Shown here: positions 54,803 through 63,338 of the stretch, piece by piece
Position numbering within the stretch: position 1 is the first letter of the stretch
Layout: each line of letters starts with the position of its first letter
Assembly: GCF_003344625.1 (NCBI RefSeq)
Contig: NZ_QPKJ02000005.1
Coordinates: 620,001-684,000 of the forward strand
Direction: 5' to 3'
Length of the DNA: 64,000 nt
Origin: Solirubrobacter deserti
Lineage (GTDB): Bacteria; Actinomycetota; Thermoleophilia; Solirubrobacterales; Solirubrobacteraceae
The notes under the pieces: model-generated
The model's input: the letters and a program-made list of their open reading frames with translations, nothing else
Told to the model about the DNA's origin: nothing
Databases searched by the model: none
Program-made: the position numbers and the translations under genes

Positions 54803-54830
54803 TGGACACGGCGTCAGTGCGGACTATCAT
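54803..54830 (+). promoter_or_regulatory. Candidate sigma-factor gene promoter
   Basis: TGGACA (54803-54808), 16-bp spacer, TATCAT (54825-54830). Start of transcription near 54837 would leave a leader of about 200 nt before ATG 55041. The leader holds several short GC-rich inverted repeats but no riboswitch that I can name. Confidence 0.5.
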
Positions 54831-55040
54831 TCGCAGCAGTCCCACACCCCCGCCTTACGCGCAGCGCAGCGCAGGCCGGAAATGCGACCGGCGACAACTG
54901 CGGGTGGAAGTCGGCAAAAGCAGCGCCTAGACTCAGCCGCAACGGCAGCGCCGGGGAGGTGTTCTACCCCTGTAGCCGCCGCGAGGCACATCATCCAGAA
55001 AGGCCGGCTCTCCCAGGAGCCTCGCTAGAACGGGACCTCC

Positions 55041-56141
55041 ATGTCAGTTGTGGATCTGCAGGAACTCGAAGAAGTCAAGGGACTGATCCTCAAGGGCCAG
55101 CAGGTAGGCGTCCTGACGTTCGCCGAGATTACGTCCGCGGTCTCCGAGATGGACCTGGACGAGTCGGACGTCGAGGAGCTGCACGCCTTCCTTGAGAAGT
55201 CAGAGATCGAGCTCGTCGAAGAGATCGATCCCGCCCTTGCCGCCGGACAGGAGGACCGCGCTCCTGACAAGCGCGGCCGGCGCAAGTCGAAGACGACGAT
55301 CGACTTGAAGCCGGACATGACCACCGACTCCCTTCAGCTGTTCCTGAAGGACATCGGCAAGGTCCGCCTGCTCACGGCGCAGGAAGAGGTCGACCTCGCC
55401 CGCCGGATCGAGCGCGGCGATCTCGACGCCAAGCAGAAGATGGTCGAGTCCAACCTGCGGCTCGTCGTCTCCATCGCGAAGAACTACCGCAACCAAGGCC
55501 TGCCGTTCCTGGACCTGATCCAGGAGGGGACGCTCGGTCTCGTTCGCGCGGCGGAGAAGTTCGACTACCGCAAGGGCTTCAAGTTCTCGACCTACGCCAC
55601 GTGGTGGATCCGCCAGGCGATCGCCCGCGCGCTGGCCGACAAGGCGCGCACGATCCGCATCCCGGTCCACGTGGTGGAGAAGCTGAACAAGATCGGCCGC
55701 GCCGAGCGCAAGCTCGTGACGGAGCTCGGCCGTGAACCCACCCCGGAGGAGATCGCCGAAGTCACCGGCATCGATCCCGAGGAAGTCGATTCGATCAAGC
55801 GCTCCGCCCAGGCGCCGGTCTCGCTCGAGAAGCCGGTCGGCGACGAGGAGGAGTCCGAGTTCGGCCAGTTCATTGCCGACGAGCGTGCGGAGTCCCCGTA
55901 CGAGCGCGCGGCGGAGATCCTCACCAAGGAAGCCCTGCGTGAGGCGCTGGAGAACCTGTCCTACCGCGAGCGGCGCGTGCTCGAGCTGCGGTACGGCCTC
56001 GGCGGGGAGCACCCGCGCACGCTCGACGAGGTCGGGCGCACGTTCAACGTGACGCGCGAGCGCATCCGCCAGATCGAGAATCAGTCGCTGAAGAAGCTGC
56101 AGAGCCTCGCCGAGGCGCAAAAGCTTCGCGACGTCGCGTAA
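55041..56141 (+). CDS. rpoD: Principal RNA polymerase sigma factor (RpoD/SigA)
   Basis: A 366-residue group 1/2 sigma factor. Region 1.1-like acidic N-terminus (about 1-75, LEEVKGLILKGQQVGVLTFAEI), region 1.2 (DSLQLFLKDIGKVRLLTAQEE), region 2 (NLRLVVSIAKNYRNQGL, GTLGLVRAAEKFDYRKGFKFSTYATWW), region 3 (VHVVEKLNKIGR, LGREPTPEEIAEVTG) and region 4 (LSYRERRVLELRYGL, TFNVTRERIRQIENQSLKKLQ). All core and -10/-35 contact regions are intact. The presence of region 1.1 argues for the housekeeping sigma. Confidence 0.93.
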   Translation: MSVVDLQELEEVKGLILKGQQVGVLTFAEITSAVSEMDLDESDVEELHAFLEKSEIELVEEIDPALAAGQEDRAPDKRGRRKSKTTIDLKPDMTTDSLQLFLKDIGKVRLLTAQEEVDLARRIERGDLDAKQKMVESNLRLVVSIAKNYRNQGLPFLDLIQEGTLGLVRAAEKFDYRKGFKFSTYATWWIRQAIARALADKARTIRIPVHVVEKLNKIGRAERKLVTELGREPTPEEIAEVTGIDPEEVDSIKRSAQAPVSLEKPVGDEEESEFGQFIADERAESPYERAAEILTKEALREALENLSYRERRVLELRYGLGGEHPRTLDEVGRTFNVTRERIRQIENQSLKKLQSLAEAQKLRDVA

Positions 56142-56146
56142 ACGAA

Positions 56147-56176
56147 ATCGGGGCAGCCCCACCGCCCCACCCCGAT
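56147..56176. terminator. Weak hairpin between convergent genes
   Basis: ATCGGGG and CCCCGAT, 7-bp arms around 16 nt that contain further GGGGC/GCCCC pairing. Between the sigma-factor gene and the convergent NTF2-like gene. No T tract. Confidence 0.4.
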
Positions 56177-56184
56177 CATCCGAC

Positions 56185-56553
56185 CTATTCGGTGGTGAAC
56201 GGGGCGTAGCAGTCGTAGGTCGCGTGACGGAAGATCCTTCCGTCACGCACCTGCGTGAACGTGGCGATGTGCGCCGTGAGCTCCTGCCCGTTCGCGGCCA
56301 ACGTCCCGCGCCAGGTCACGCGGGCGGCGATCGTGTCGCCGGCCTCGACCACCTCGTGCACGTCGTAGCTCTGGCGCGCCAGTAGGCCTTTGCCGCGCGC
56401 GAACGCCTCACGCGCCGCCGTGACGTCGCGCTCGCTCCCGTTGCGGTTGATCGCGTTCGGCATCTCGGAGATCCGCGCCTCGGGGTGCAGCACGCGCGCC
56501 AGCGCGTCCTCGTCGAACGTCTCGGCCGCCGCAAAGAAGTCGTCGAGTATCAT
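56185..56553 (-). CDS. SnoaL/NTF2-like protein
   Basis: A 122-residue NTF2-fold protein: FFAAAETFDEDALARVLHPEARISEMPN, RQSYDVHEVVEAGDTIAARVTWRG and FTQVRDGRIFRHATYDCY. This fold includes small hydrolases, isomerases and ligand-binding proteins; no catalytic residues can be assigned. ATG 56551-56553 is preferred over TTG 56571. Divergent from a MarR gene with only 6 bp between the start codons, so the two are almost certainly co-controlled. Confidence 0.82.
   Translation of the reverse strand: MILDDFFAAAETFDEDALARVLHPEARISEMPNAINRNGSERDVTAAREAFARGKGLLARQSYDVHEVVEAGDTIAARVTWRGTLAANGQELTAHIATFTQVRDGRIFRHATYDCYAPFTTE
56548..56553 (+). promoter_or_regulatory. Leaderless -10 TATCAT inside the divergent start codon
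   Basis: TATCAT ends 6 nt before the MarR ATG at 56560 and its last three bases are the complement of the divergent gene's ATG. Two GGTTACA direct repeats (56562-56568 and 56576-56582, 14 bp apart) follow and could be the MarR operator. Confidence 0.5.
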
Positions 56554-56559
56554 GCGATC

Positions 56560-57060
56560 ATGGTTACACAACTAGGGTTACATGACAACGATCTCGTGCT
56601 CTGGGTGCAGCTGCTGGCCGAGACGCTCAACGCCGAGCTGCTCGCGACGTTGCAGGCTGACCATCCCGACCTGCGCTACGCCCACGGCTTCCTGTTCCAG
56701 CAGCTCGTCGAGCGCCCGCGCGCCGTCGGCGAGGTGGCCGAGAACCTCGGCGTCACCTCTCAGGCGATCTCCAAGGCGGTCCGGGAGCTCGCGGCGCTCG
56801 GCTACGTCGAACGCACGCCGAGCCCGGATGACGCCCGTGTGCGGCTGCTCGCCCTCAGCGAGCGCGGACGCGCCGCCGTCGAGGCGAGCCGCGCCGCCCG
56901 CCGCAGCGTCAACGCCGAGCTCGCCGCCGCGCTCGGCGAGGATCGAGTGCGGGAGGCCGCCACAACGTTGCAAGCCGCCCTTGAATCAAGGAACGCGATG
57001 CAAGCGGTCACGTCCAGACGGGTACGCAGTGCTCAAGGCCTTCTCGGGGAGGGCCGATGA
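56560..57060 (+). CDS. MarR-family transcriptional regulator
   Basis: A 166-residue winged-helix regulator: LRYAHGFLFQQLVERPRAVGEVAENLGVTSQAISKAVRELAALGYVERTPSPDDARVRLLALSERGRAAVE contains the complete MarR HTH and wing (seen as consecutive pieces). Probably represses itself and the divergent NTF2-like gene. ATG 56560 with leaderless TATCAT upstream. Confidence 0.9.
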   Translation: MVTQLGLHDNDLVLWVQLLAETLNAELLATLQADHPDLRYAHGFLFQQLVERPRAVGEVAENLGVTSQAISKAVRELAALGYVERTPSPDDARVRLLALSERGRAAVEASRAARRSVNAELAAALGEDRVREAATTLQAALESRNAMQAVTSRRVRSAQGLLGEGR

Positions 57061-57070
57061 AACCCCACGT

Positions 57071-58273
57071 ATGGCTTTCGATCTCGACCACGCGCTGCGC
57101 TATCTCATCGCGGCTGAAGGATCGGACCTCCACCTCAAGGTCCCCTCGTACCCGCTGATCCGCCTGCACGGCCACCTGGAGCCGATCGCGGGCACGGAGC
57201 GCCTCTACCCCGAGGACACGCGCCAGGCCCTCGCGCAGATGCTGCTCGATCCCGAGAAGGTCGCGGAGTTCGAGGCCGAGAACGAGGTCGACTTCTCCTA
57301 CTCGGTCGAAGGGCTCGGCCGGTTCCGCGTCAACGCCTTCCTGCAGCGCGGCAGCGTGTCGATCGTGATGCGCGCGATCCCGGTCGTGATCAAGTCCGTC
57401 GACGAGCTCGGGCTCCCTGAGGCGGTCACGACGCTGGCCAACCAGGAGCGCGGGATCATCCTGCTCACCGGCACGACGGGCTCCGGCAAGTCGACGACGC
57501 TCGCGGCGATGATCGACCACATGAACCGGACGATGAAGAAGCACATCGTCACGATCGAGGACCCGATCGAGTTCCTGCACCGCGACCGCAACTGCATCAT
57601 CAACCAGCGTGAGGTCGGGCAGGACACGGCGTCGTTCAAGCGCGCCCTGCGGCGCGTGCTGCGCCAGGACCCGGACGTGATCCTGGTCGGCGAGATGCGC
57701 GACGAGGAGACGGTCCACACCGCGCTGTCCGCGGCGGAGACCGGCCACCTCGTGCTCAGCACGCTGCACACGGTCGACGCGCCGGAGACGGTCAACCGCA
57801 TCATCGACTTCTTCCCGCCCCATCAGCAGCAGCAGGCGCGCGCGATGATCGCCGGCACGCTGAAGGGCATCGTCTCCCAGCGCCTCGTGCGCACCGTCGA
57901 CGGCCAGGGCCGCGTCGCGTGCTGCGAGATCATGGTCATGACCGGCCGCGTCCACGACATGATCCTGGACCCGAAGCTCACGGGTCAGCTCCCCGAGGTC
58001 GTCGCCGAGGGCGGCTACTACGGGATGCAGACCTTCGACCAGCACCTGCTCAAGCACCTGCGCGCCGGCCGGATCACCTACCAGGAGGCCATGCAGTCGG
58101 CCACCTCGCCGCACGACTTCAAGCTGATGGTCGCGGCCGAGGGTCCGCTGTCGGAGCACATCGTCGCGCAGCCCGCGTCCGAGCCGGAACCGGCCCCGGT
58201 CGCGGTGCCCGCGTCGGCGTCGCCGTCCGCGCCGCCGCCGCCGAGCGCACCTCCGCCTGGCGTCCGTTACTGA
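57071..58273 (+). CDS. pilT: PilT/PilB-type secretion ATPase (twitching motility)
   Basis: A 400-residue type IV pilus retraction-type ATPase. N-terminal PAS-like part (LIAAEGSDLHLKVPSYPLIRLHG), Walker A GTTGSGKST (134-142), Asp box TIEDPIEFLH, Walker B DPDVILVGEMRD, His box TGHLVLSTLHT, and AIRNLIRE-like substitute ALRRVLRQD. C-terminal 50 residues are a Pro/Ala/Ser-rich tail not normal for PilT. No pilB, pilC or pilin gene is in the window. It follows the MarR gene by 10 bp. Confidence 0.88.
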   Translation: MAFDLDHALRYLIAAEGSDLHLKVPSYPLIRLHGHLEPIAGTERLYPEDTRQALAQMLLDPEKVAEFEAENEVDFSYSVEGLGRFRVNAFLQRGSVSIVMRAIPVVIKSVDELGLPEAVTTLANQERGIILLTGTTGSGKSTTLAAMIDHMNRTMKKHIVTIEDPIEFLHRDRNCIINQREVGQDTASFKRALRRVLRQDPDVILVGEMRDEETVHTALSAAETGHLVLSTLHTVDAPETVNRIIDFFPPHQQQQARAMIAGTLKGIVSQRLVRTVDGQGRVACCEIMVMTGRVHDMILDPKLTGQLPEVVAEGGYYGMQTFDQHLLKHLRAGRITYQEAMQSATSPHDFKLMVAAEGPLSEHIVAQPASEPEPAPVAVPASASPSAPPPPSAPPPGVRY

Positions 58274-58310
58274 GTACGGCTACCCGCCACTCGCACGGGC
58301 GCAGGTCGCT

Positions 58311-58316
58311 TAGGCT
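58311..58316 (+). promoter_or_regulatory. Leaderless -10 TAGGCT
   Basis: TAGGCT ends 7 nt before ATG 58324 with no Shine-Dalgarno. Confidence 0.5.
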
Positions 58317-58323
58317 TGCGCCC

Positions 58324-59037
58324 ATGCAGACCACGCTCGGGCAGTTCAATGAGACGCAATCGCAGGACGCCTTCGCGCTTCAGAACTCGAAGCTCCTGAA
58401 AGTTCGCCTTGAAGCGGTCACCATTCAGGCCAAGCTCGGCTCGATGGTCGCCTACCAGGGTGATGTCACGTTCGAGCACGCCGGCTCGGGTGGCCTCGGG
58501 CGCATGCTCAAGAAGGCCGTCACCGGCGAAGGCGTGCAGCTGATGAAGGTCACGGGCCGGGGCGAGGTGTTCCTGGCCGATCAGGCGCAGGACATCCACC
58601 TGATCTACCTCGAGAACGACATGATCACGGTCAACGGCCCGAACCTGCTCGCGTTCGACACCGGGATCGACTGGGACATCCGCCGCGTCGAGGGCGCGGG
58701 CTCGATGATGGGCGGTCAGGGCATGTACAACCTCGCCCTGCACGGGACGGGCTGGGTCGCGATCCTCTCCGACGGCCCGCCGGTGCTGCTCAACGTCGCA
58801 GCTGCGCCGACGTTCGCCGACGCGCAGGCCGCGATCACGTGGTCCAGCGGCGTCCAGACCGGCATCCGCACCGACTTCAAGATGAAGAACCTGATCGGCC
58901 GCGGCTCGGGCGAGACGTTCCAGATGGCGTTCTCCGGCCAGGGCTGGGTGCTCGTGCAGCCGTCGGAGGGCCAGGTGCAGGGCGTGGCGCAGCAGCAGGG
59001 CCAGCAGGGCGGCCTGGGCGGCCTCCTGAACTCCTGA
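58324..59037 (+). CDS. AIM24 family protein
   Basis: A 237-residue AIM24-family beta-roll protein: LKVRLEAVTIQAKLGSMVAYQGDVTFEHAG, GRGEVFLADQAQDIHLIYLEND, ITVNGPNLLAFDTGIDWDIRRVEGAG and GEGVQLMKVTGRG are the repeated strands. Bacterial members have a tryptophan-RNA-binding-attenuator-like fold and unknown function. It ends in a Gln/Gly-rich tail (QQQGQQGGLGG). Typical length; probably a stand-alone gene. Confidence 0.88.
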   Translation: MQTTLGQFNETQSQDAFALQNSKLLKVRLEAVTIQAKLGSMVAYQGDVTFEHAGSGGLGRMLKKAVTGEGVQLMKVTGRGEVFLADQAQDIHLIYLENDMITVNGPNLLAFDTGIDWDIRRVEGAGSMMGGQGMYNLALHGTGWVAILSDGPPVLLNVAAAPTFADAQAAITWSSGVQTGIRTDFKMKNLIGRGSGETFQMAFSGQGWVLVQPSEGQVQGVAQQQGQQGGLGGLLNS

Positions 59038-59125
59038 CCCCGGGGTTCCGTCGCATGTAGGAACCCAGAAGACACTTCACCGACTGGTCACGTGTGGCGC
59101 GCGGGCGTCCGTTTGGATCGCCCGC

Positions 59126-62100
59126 GTGCTGAAACGGACTCTCACACTCGCCGCGGCGCTCGCGCTGCTGGCGCCGCCGCTGGCGGTCGCCGCAGACCAA
59201 GTCGCGCTGATCGACAAGACCGAGCCGGTCGGACCGGGCATCACGCTCCGTCATTTGAAGACGGTCGATGCCTCGGGTTGGTTCGACCACCAGATCCTCA
59301 CCGTCGACCTCTCCAACCCGGTGGTGAAGTCGGACTCGCTCACCGCTGGGCCGAAGATCACCGACACCGGGCCGCTGACGACGGCCGCGAACCGCGTCGG
59401 GGCGGTCGCCGGCGTCAACGCCGACTTCTTCGACATCGGCAACTCCGGGGCGCCGCACGGCGGCCAGATCCTCGGCGGGACGCTGCTCAAGACGGCCGAC
59501 ATCGCCCGCCCGTGGCACCACGCCGGCGTCAGCAAGGACGGCATCGGCCGCCTGGTCGACATGACGCTCGAGGCCAGCGCGTCGCTGAAGGGCACGCCGT
59601 ACACGGTGCAGACGCTCAACGCGTCCAACCACCTCGGCGTCCCCGCCGACTCGATGCACGCCTACACGAGCGCGTGGGGCACGTACTCGCGCGGCCGCGG
59701 CTTCGCCGGCGTCTCGAACGTCGCCGAGGTCCTGGTGGAGGACAACAAGGTCGTCTCGGTCGCCACCGCTCCCGGCGCGGGTGAGATCCCCGAGGGCGCG
59801 TTCGTGCTGATCGGGCGCGACGCGGCCGCCGACGCGATCAAGGCGCTCGCGCCCGGCGACGCCGTCACGCTGACGTACGGCCTCAAGGACGAAGTCGCCC
59901 GCAACCTGCAGTTCGCGGTCGGCGGCAGCGCGCCGCTGGTGCTCAACGGCGCGGTCATCCCGGGCCCGAACCCGAACGACATCGCCCCGCGCACGGCGAT
60001 CGGCTTCAAGGACGGCGGCAAGACGATGCTGCTGGTCACCGCCGACGGCCGCCAGTCGCCGGTACTCGGCGTGGACCTCAACCGTCTCGCCCGCACGTTC
60101 GTCGAGCTGGGAGCCGACACCGCGCTCAACCTCGACGGCGGCGGCTCGACCACGATGGTCGCCCGTGCGCTCGGCGACGAGGGCGTCACCGTCCGCAACT
60201 CGCCCTCGGACGGCTTCGAGCGCCACGATCCGAACGGCGTCGGCGTCTTCGTCACGCCCGGCAACGGCGCCGTGGACGAGCTGATCGTCACCCCGGAGGA
60301 GCCGCGCGTGTTCCCAGGCCTGCGCCGCACGCTGAAGGTCAAGGCCGTCGACAACCACGACACGCCCGTCGCCGCCGGCGACGTGAGCTGGACCGGCGCG
60401 ACCAACGGCGTCGTCACCGCGCCCGCCGACGCGACCGGCACGGTTTCCGCGACGGCGACCTCCGGCACGGTCTCCGAGACCAAGGACATCCGCGTCCTGG
60501 GCACGCTGGACACGCTGGAGCTGTCCTCGGCCCGCATGTCGTTCGCCGAGGCCGGCGCGTCCTTCGCGCGCACGCTGCGCGTCCAGGGCCGCGACCGTGA
60601 GGGCTTCACGGCGCCGATCGAGCTCGCCGACCTCGACCTCGGCTATGACGACACGCTGCTCGAGATCGAGCAGGCCGGCGACCTGCTGCGCGTCACGCCG
60701 CTCAAGCCGGGCGCGACGATGCTGGTGGTCAAGGTCGCGGGCAAGGAAGTCAAGCTCCCGATCACGGTCGGCGTCGTCACGCAGACCGTCCACACCTTCG
60801 ACCGCCCGAACGAGCCGTCTTTCTGGACGCCCAACGGCACCGCGCCGGCCACGCAGCAGCTGTCGATGCAGGACGGTCGCCTGAAGCTGACGTACGAGGG
60901 TCGCCGCAACATGGGCATCACGATCCGTCTGGACCTCACGCCGGGTCGCATCCCGCTCCCGGGTCAGCCGCTGCGCATGCGGCTGCGCCTGTGGTCCGAG
61001 CACGACATCTCCCTTTCCTACCTCGGCTACTTCGACCGTGACGGCGGCGCCAACGGCCCGCTCGGGTCACCGATCAAGAAGGGCTGGAACGACCTGGTCT
61101 GGACGTTCCCGGCCACGACGAAGTTCCCAGTGCGAATCAACTCGTTCCAGGTCATCGAGACCAACGTGGCCGCGCAGAAGAACGGCTCGGTCATCTTCGA
61201 CAGGATCGAGATCGACTCGTCGGCCGAGATCGAGAGCCCGCCGGTCGCGCCGCTGCGCGAGGACCCGCTGGTCTCGGTCGACGGCTCGGCCGACGGCGAC
61301 TGGTCGTTCGCGACGCTGTCGGACATCCAGTTCACGGCCGCCCAGCCCGACCTGGCCAAGACCGGCATCGCCGCGCTCAACCGCATCCGCAAGTCCGACG
61401 CGGAGCTGGTCGTCCTCAACGGCGACATCACGGACCTCGGCGGCGTCGACGACCTCAAGCTCGCGCGTCAGACGCTCGAGACGGGCGGCTGCGACCTGGT
61501 CAAGGCCGGCGGCTCCGAGGACACCGATCCGAATACGATCCCGTGCTACTACGTTCCGGGCAACCACGAGTCCTACACGGCTTCGGGCCAGGGCACGCTG
61601 GACAACTGGATCGCGGAGTTCGGTGCCCCGCACCGCTTCTTCGACCACAAGGGCACGCGCTTCATCCTGCTCAACTCGGCGTACGGCAATTTCCGCTCGT
61701 CGGGGTTCGCGCAGCTGCCGATGCTCCAGCAGGCGCTCGACACCGCGGTCGCCGATGACGCGGTCGACAACGTGATGGTGTTCGCGCACCACCCGACGAA
61801 CGACCCGGGTGACCTGGACGCTTCTCAGCTCACCGATCGCACCGAGGTGCAGCTGATCGAGAAGCTGCTGACGGACTTCCGCGAGGAGTCCGACAAGGGC
61901 GTCGCGATGGTCGGCTCGCACGCGCAGATCGCGCACGTCGAGCGCCAGCAAGGTGTGGCCTACATCGTGCACCCGTCGTCCGGCAAGGCGCCGTACGGCA
62001 CGCCGGATCGCGGCGGCTTCACGGGTTGGATGCGCTGGAGCGTAGACCGGGACGCGCCGGCGTCCGAGCAGTGGCTGACGGCTGACGTGCGGGCGTTCGC

Positions 62101-62824
62101 GCAGTCGGCGACGATCGTCGCGCCGGACGCCGTCGAGGTCGGCGACTCGGCGCAGATCGAGGGTTCGATCGTGCAGCCATCGGGTGTGTTGCCGGGTTCG
62201 CGCGTGGTGCCGCTGCGGTACCCGATGTCGGTCCGCTGGGGCGGGTCGGAGAATCTGGCGATCGGTACTGACGAGGCGGCGGCGAAGGCCGCGGGCAAGG
62301 CGGCGATCTTCGATCCGGCGACGCGCAGGTTCACGGCGCTCAAGTCGGGTGAGGTGACGCTGTCGGTCGAGGTGGACTCGATGCGCGAGTACACGGGCAC
62401 CGAGTCGATGGCGCCGATCACGACCTCGCGCGTGATCAAGACCCAGGTCACCTCGGTCGACGAGGACGCGCCGATCGGCGGCTCGGTCCCGGCGACGCTC
62501 GCGCTGACGATGGGTCCGGCGGTCGACTTCGGCGCGTTCACGCCGGGTGTCACCAAGACCTACGAGCGGACCACGACGGCGACCGTGATCTCCACGGCCG
62601 GCGACGCGGCGCTGTCGGTCTCGAACCCGGGGCACCTGACCAACGGCGCGTTCAAGCTGGCGCAACCGCTGCAGGTCTCCGGGCTCCCGAAGACCTACTC
62701 CGGCCCGGTCACCAACGACGTGGCGACGGTCGGCTTCAAGCAGGAGATCAACGAGCGCGATCCGCTGCGCACCGGCGCCTACGCGACCACGCTGACGTTC
62801 ACGCTGTCCACGACGCAGCCGTAA
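59126..62824 (+). CDS. Secreted phosphodiester glycosidase fused to metallophosphatase
   Basis: A 1232-residue exported protein. GTG start; signal peptide LKRTLTLAAALALLAPPLAVAA. Residues about 30-390 form a phosphodiester glycosidase (NAGPA-type) domain: AGVNADFFDIGNSGAPHG, RTAIGFKDGGKTMLLVTADGR, LNLDGGGSTTMV. Ig-like/bacterial Ig parts follow (about 390-560), a carbohydrate-binding-like strand region (about 570-700), then a calcineurin-type phosphoesterase (about 730-1010): LSDIQFT, NGDITD, PGNHES, FAHHPT, GSHAQ, in metal-binding order. A further strand-rich C-terminus completes it. It probably processes wall glycan-phosphate polymers or nucleotides outside the cell; inference. Confidence 0.85.
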   Translation: MLKRTLTLAAALALLAPPLAVAADQVALIDKTEPVGPGITLRHLKTVDASGWFDHQILTVDLSNPVVKSDSLTAGPKITDTGPLTTAANRVGAVAGVNADFFDIGNSGAPHGGQILGGTLLKTADIARPWHHAGVSKDGIGRLVDMTLEASASLKGTPYTVQTLNASNHLGVPADSMHAYTSAWGTYSRGRGFAGVSNVAEVLVEDNKVVSVATAPGAGEIPEGAFVLIGRDAAADAIKALAPGDAVTLTYGLKDEVARNLQFAVGGSAPLVLNGAVIPGPNPNDIAPRTAIGFKDGGKTMLLVTADGRQSPVLGVDLNRLARTFVELGADTALNLDGGGSTTMVARALGDEGVTVRNSPSDGFERHDPNGVGVFVTPGNGAVDELIVTPEEPRVFPGLRRTLKVKAVDNHDTPVAAGDVSWTGATNGVVTAPADATGTVSATATSGTVSETKDIRVLGTLDTLELSSARMSFAEAGASFARTLRVQGRDREGFTAPIELADLDLGYDDTLLEIEQAGDLLRVTPLKPGATMLVVKVAGKEVKLPITVGVVTQTVHTFDRPNEPSFWTPNGTAPATQQLSMQDGRLKLTYEGRRNMGITIRLDLTPGRIPLPGQPLRMRLRLWSEHDISLSYLGYFDRDGGANGPLGSPIKKGWNDLVWTFPATTKFPVRINSFQVIETNVAAQKNGSVIFDRIEIDSSAEIESPPVAPLREDPLVSVDGSADGDWSFATLSDIQFTAAQPDLAKTGIAALNRIRKSDAELVVLNGDITDLGGVDDLKLARQTLETGGCDLVKAGGSEDTDPNTIPCYYVPGNHESYTASGQGTLDNWIAEFGAPHRFFDHKGTRFILLNSAYGNFRSSGFAQLPMLQQALDTAVADDAVDNVMVFAHHPTNDPGDLDASQLTDRTEVQLIEKLLTDFREESDKGVAMVGSHAQIAHVERQQGVAYIVHPSSGKAPYGTPDRGGFTGWMRWSVDRDAPASEQWLTADVRAFAQSATIVAPDAVEVGDSAQIEGSIVQPSGVLPGSRVVPLRYPMSVRWGGSENLAIGTDEAAAKAAGKAAIFDPATRRFTALKSGEVTLSVEVDSMREYTGTESMAPITTSRVIKTQVTSVDEDAPIGGSVPATLALTMGPAVDFGAFTPGVTKTYERTTTATVISTAGDAALSVSNPGHLTNGAFKLAQPLQVSGLPKTYSGPVTNDVATVGFKQEINERDPLRTGAYATTLTFTLSTTQP

Positions 62825-62835
62825 CCCGGTGCTGG

Positions 62836-62861
62836 GGCCGCCGTCTCGCGAGACGGCGGCC
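62836..62861 (+). terminator. 26-bp perfect palindrome after the fusion gene
   Basis: GGCCGCCGTCT CGCG AGACGGCGGCC, a continuous perfect inverted repeat 12 bp after the stop. No T tract; likely terminator in high-GC context. Confidence 0.7.
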
Positions 62862-62891
62862 TCGCCCACTTCAGTTCGTGAAGCTTTGGGC

Positions 62892-62897
62892 TAGACT
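62892..62897 (+). promoter_or_regulatory. Candidate -10 TAGACT for hxlR-type gene
   Basis: TAGACT ends 9 nt before ATG 62907. GGGAG between them might be a very short-spaced Shine-Dalgarno. Confidence 0.4.
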
Positions 62898-62906
62898 GGG
62901 AGACGC

Positions 62907-63263
62907 ATGCCTGACCCCAGTTGTCCCGTCTGTCGCACCGCCGAGATCGTCTGCGGGAAGTGGACGCTGCTGATCGTGCGCGATCTGTCCGAGGGCCGGT
63001 CACGCTTCTGCGAGCTCGAGCGCTCGCTCGGCGGGATCTCGCCGCGGACCCTCTCGCTGCGCCTGCGCGCGCTGGAAGAGGAGGGCATCGTGCACCGGAC
63101 GACCTACCCCGAGGTCCCGCCGCGCGTCGAGTACGCGCTGACGGAGAAGGGTCGCGCGCTCGTGCCGATCATCGACTCCATGCGGGTCTACGGCAGCGAG
63201 TGGCTGGGCGCGGAAGGCTCGTGCGCTGAGGCGCCCGAGGCGCCTGAAGTCGTCGCCGCATAA
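62907..63263 (+). CDS. HxlR-family transcriptional regulator
   Basis: A 118-residue winged-helix protein: CPVCRTAEIVCGKWTLLIVRDLSEGRSRFCELERSLGGISPRTLSLRLRALEEEGIVHRTTYPEVPPRVEYALTEKG covers the complete HxlR domain in pieces. The first cysteines (C6, C9, C16) are in the place of the redox cysteine of some members such as HypR and YodB, so redox or electrophile sensing is possible. No divergent target gene is adjacent; its regulon is unknown. Confidence 0.9.
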   Translation: MPDPSCPVCRTAEIVCGKWTLLIVRDLSEGRSRFCELERSLGGISPRTLSLRLRALEEEGIVHRTTYPEVPPRVEYALTEKGRALVPIIDSMRVYGSEWLGAEGSCAEAPEAPEVVAA

Positions 63264-63338
63264 TTCCGTCCGGGGCGTTTGCTGCAATAGCGCGTTCGCC
63301 CTGGAGGAGCGCGTGAGCGTGCGACGAAACGCTGCGCC

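Noticed and set aside
54875..54945. GGGTGGAAGTCGGC in the sigma-factor leader as a cobalamin riboswitch
   Set aside because: Resembles only one short block; no B12 box and no other conserved segments, and the downstream gene is not B12-related.
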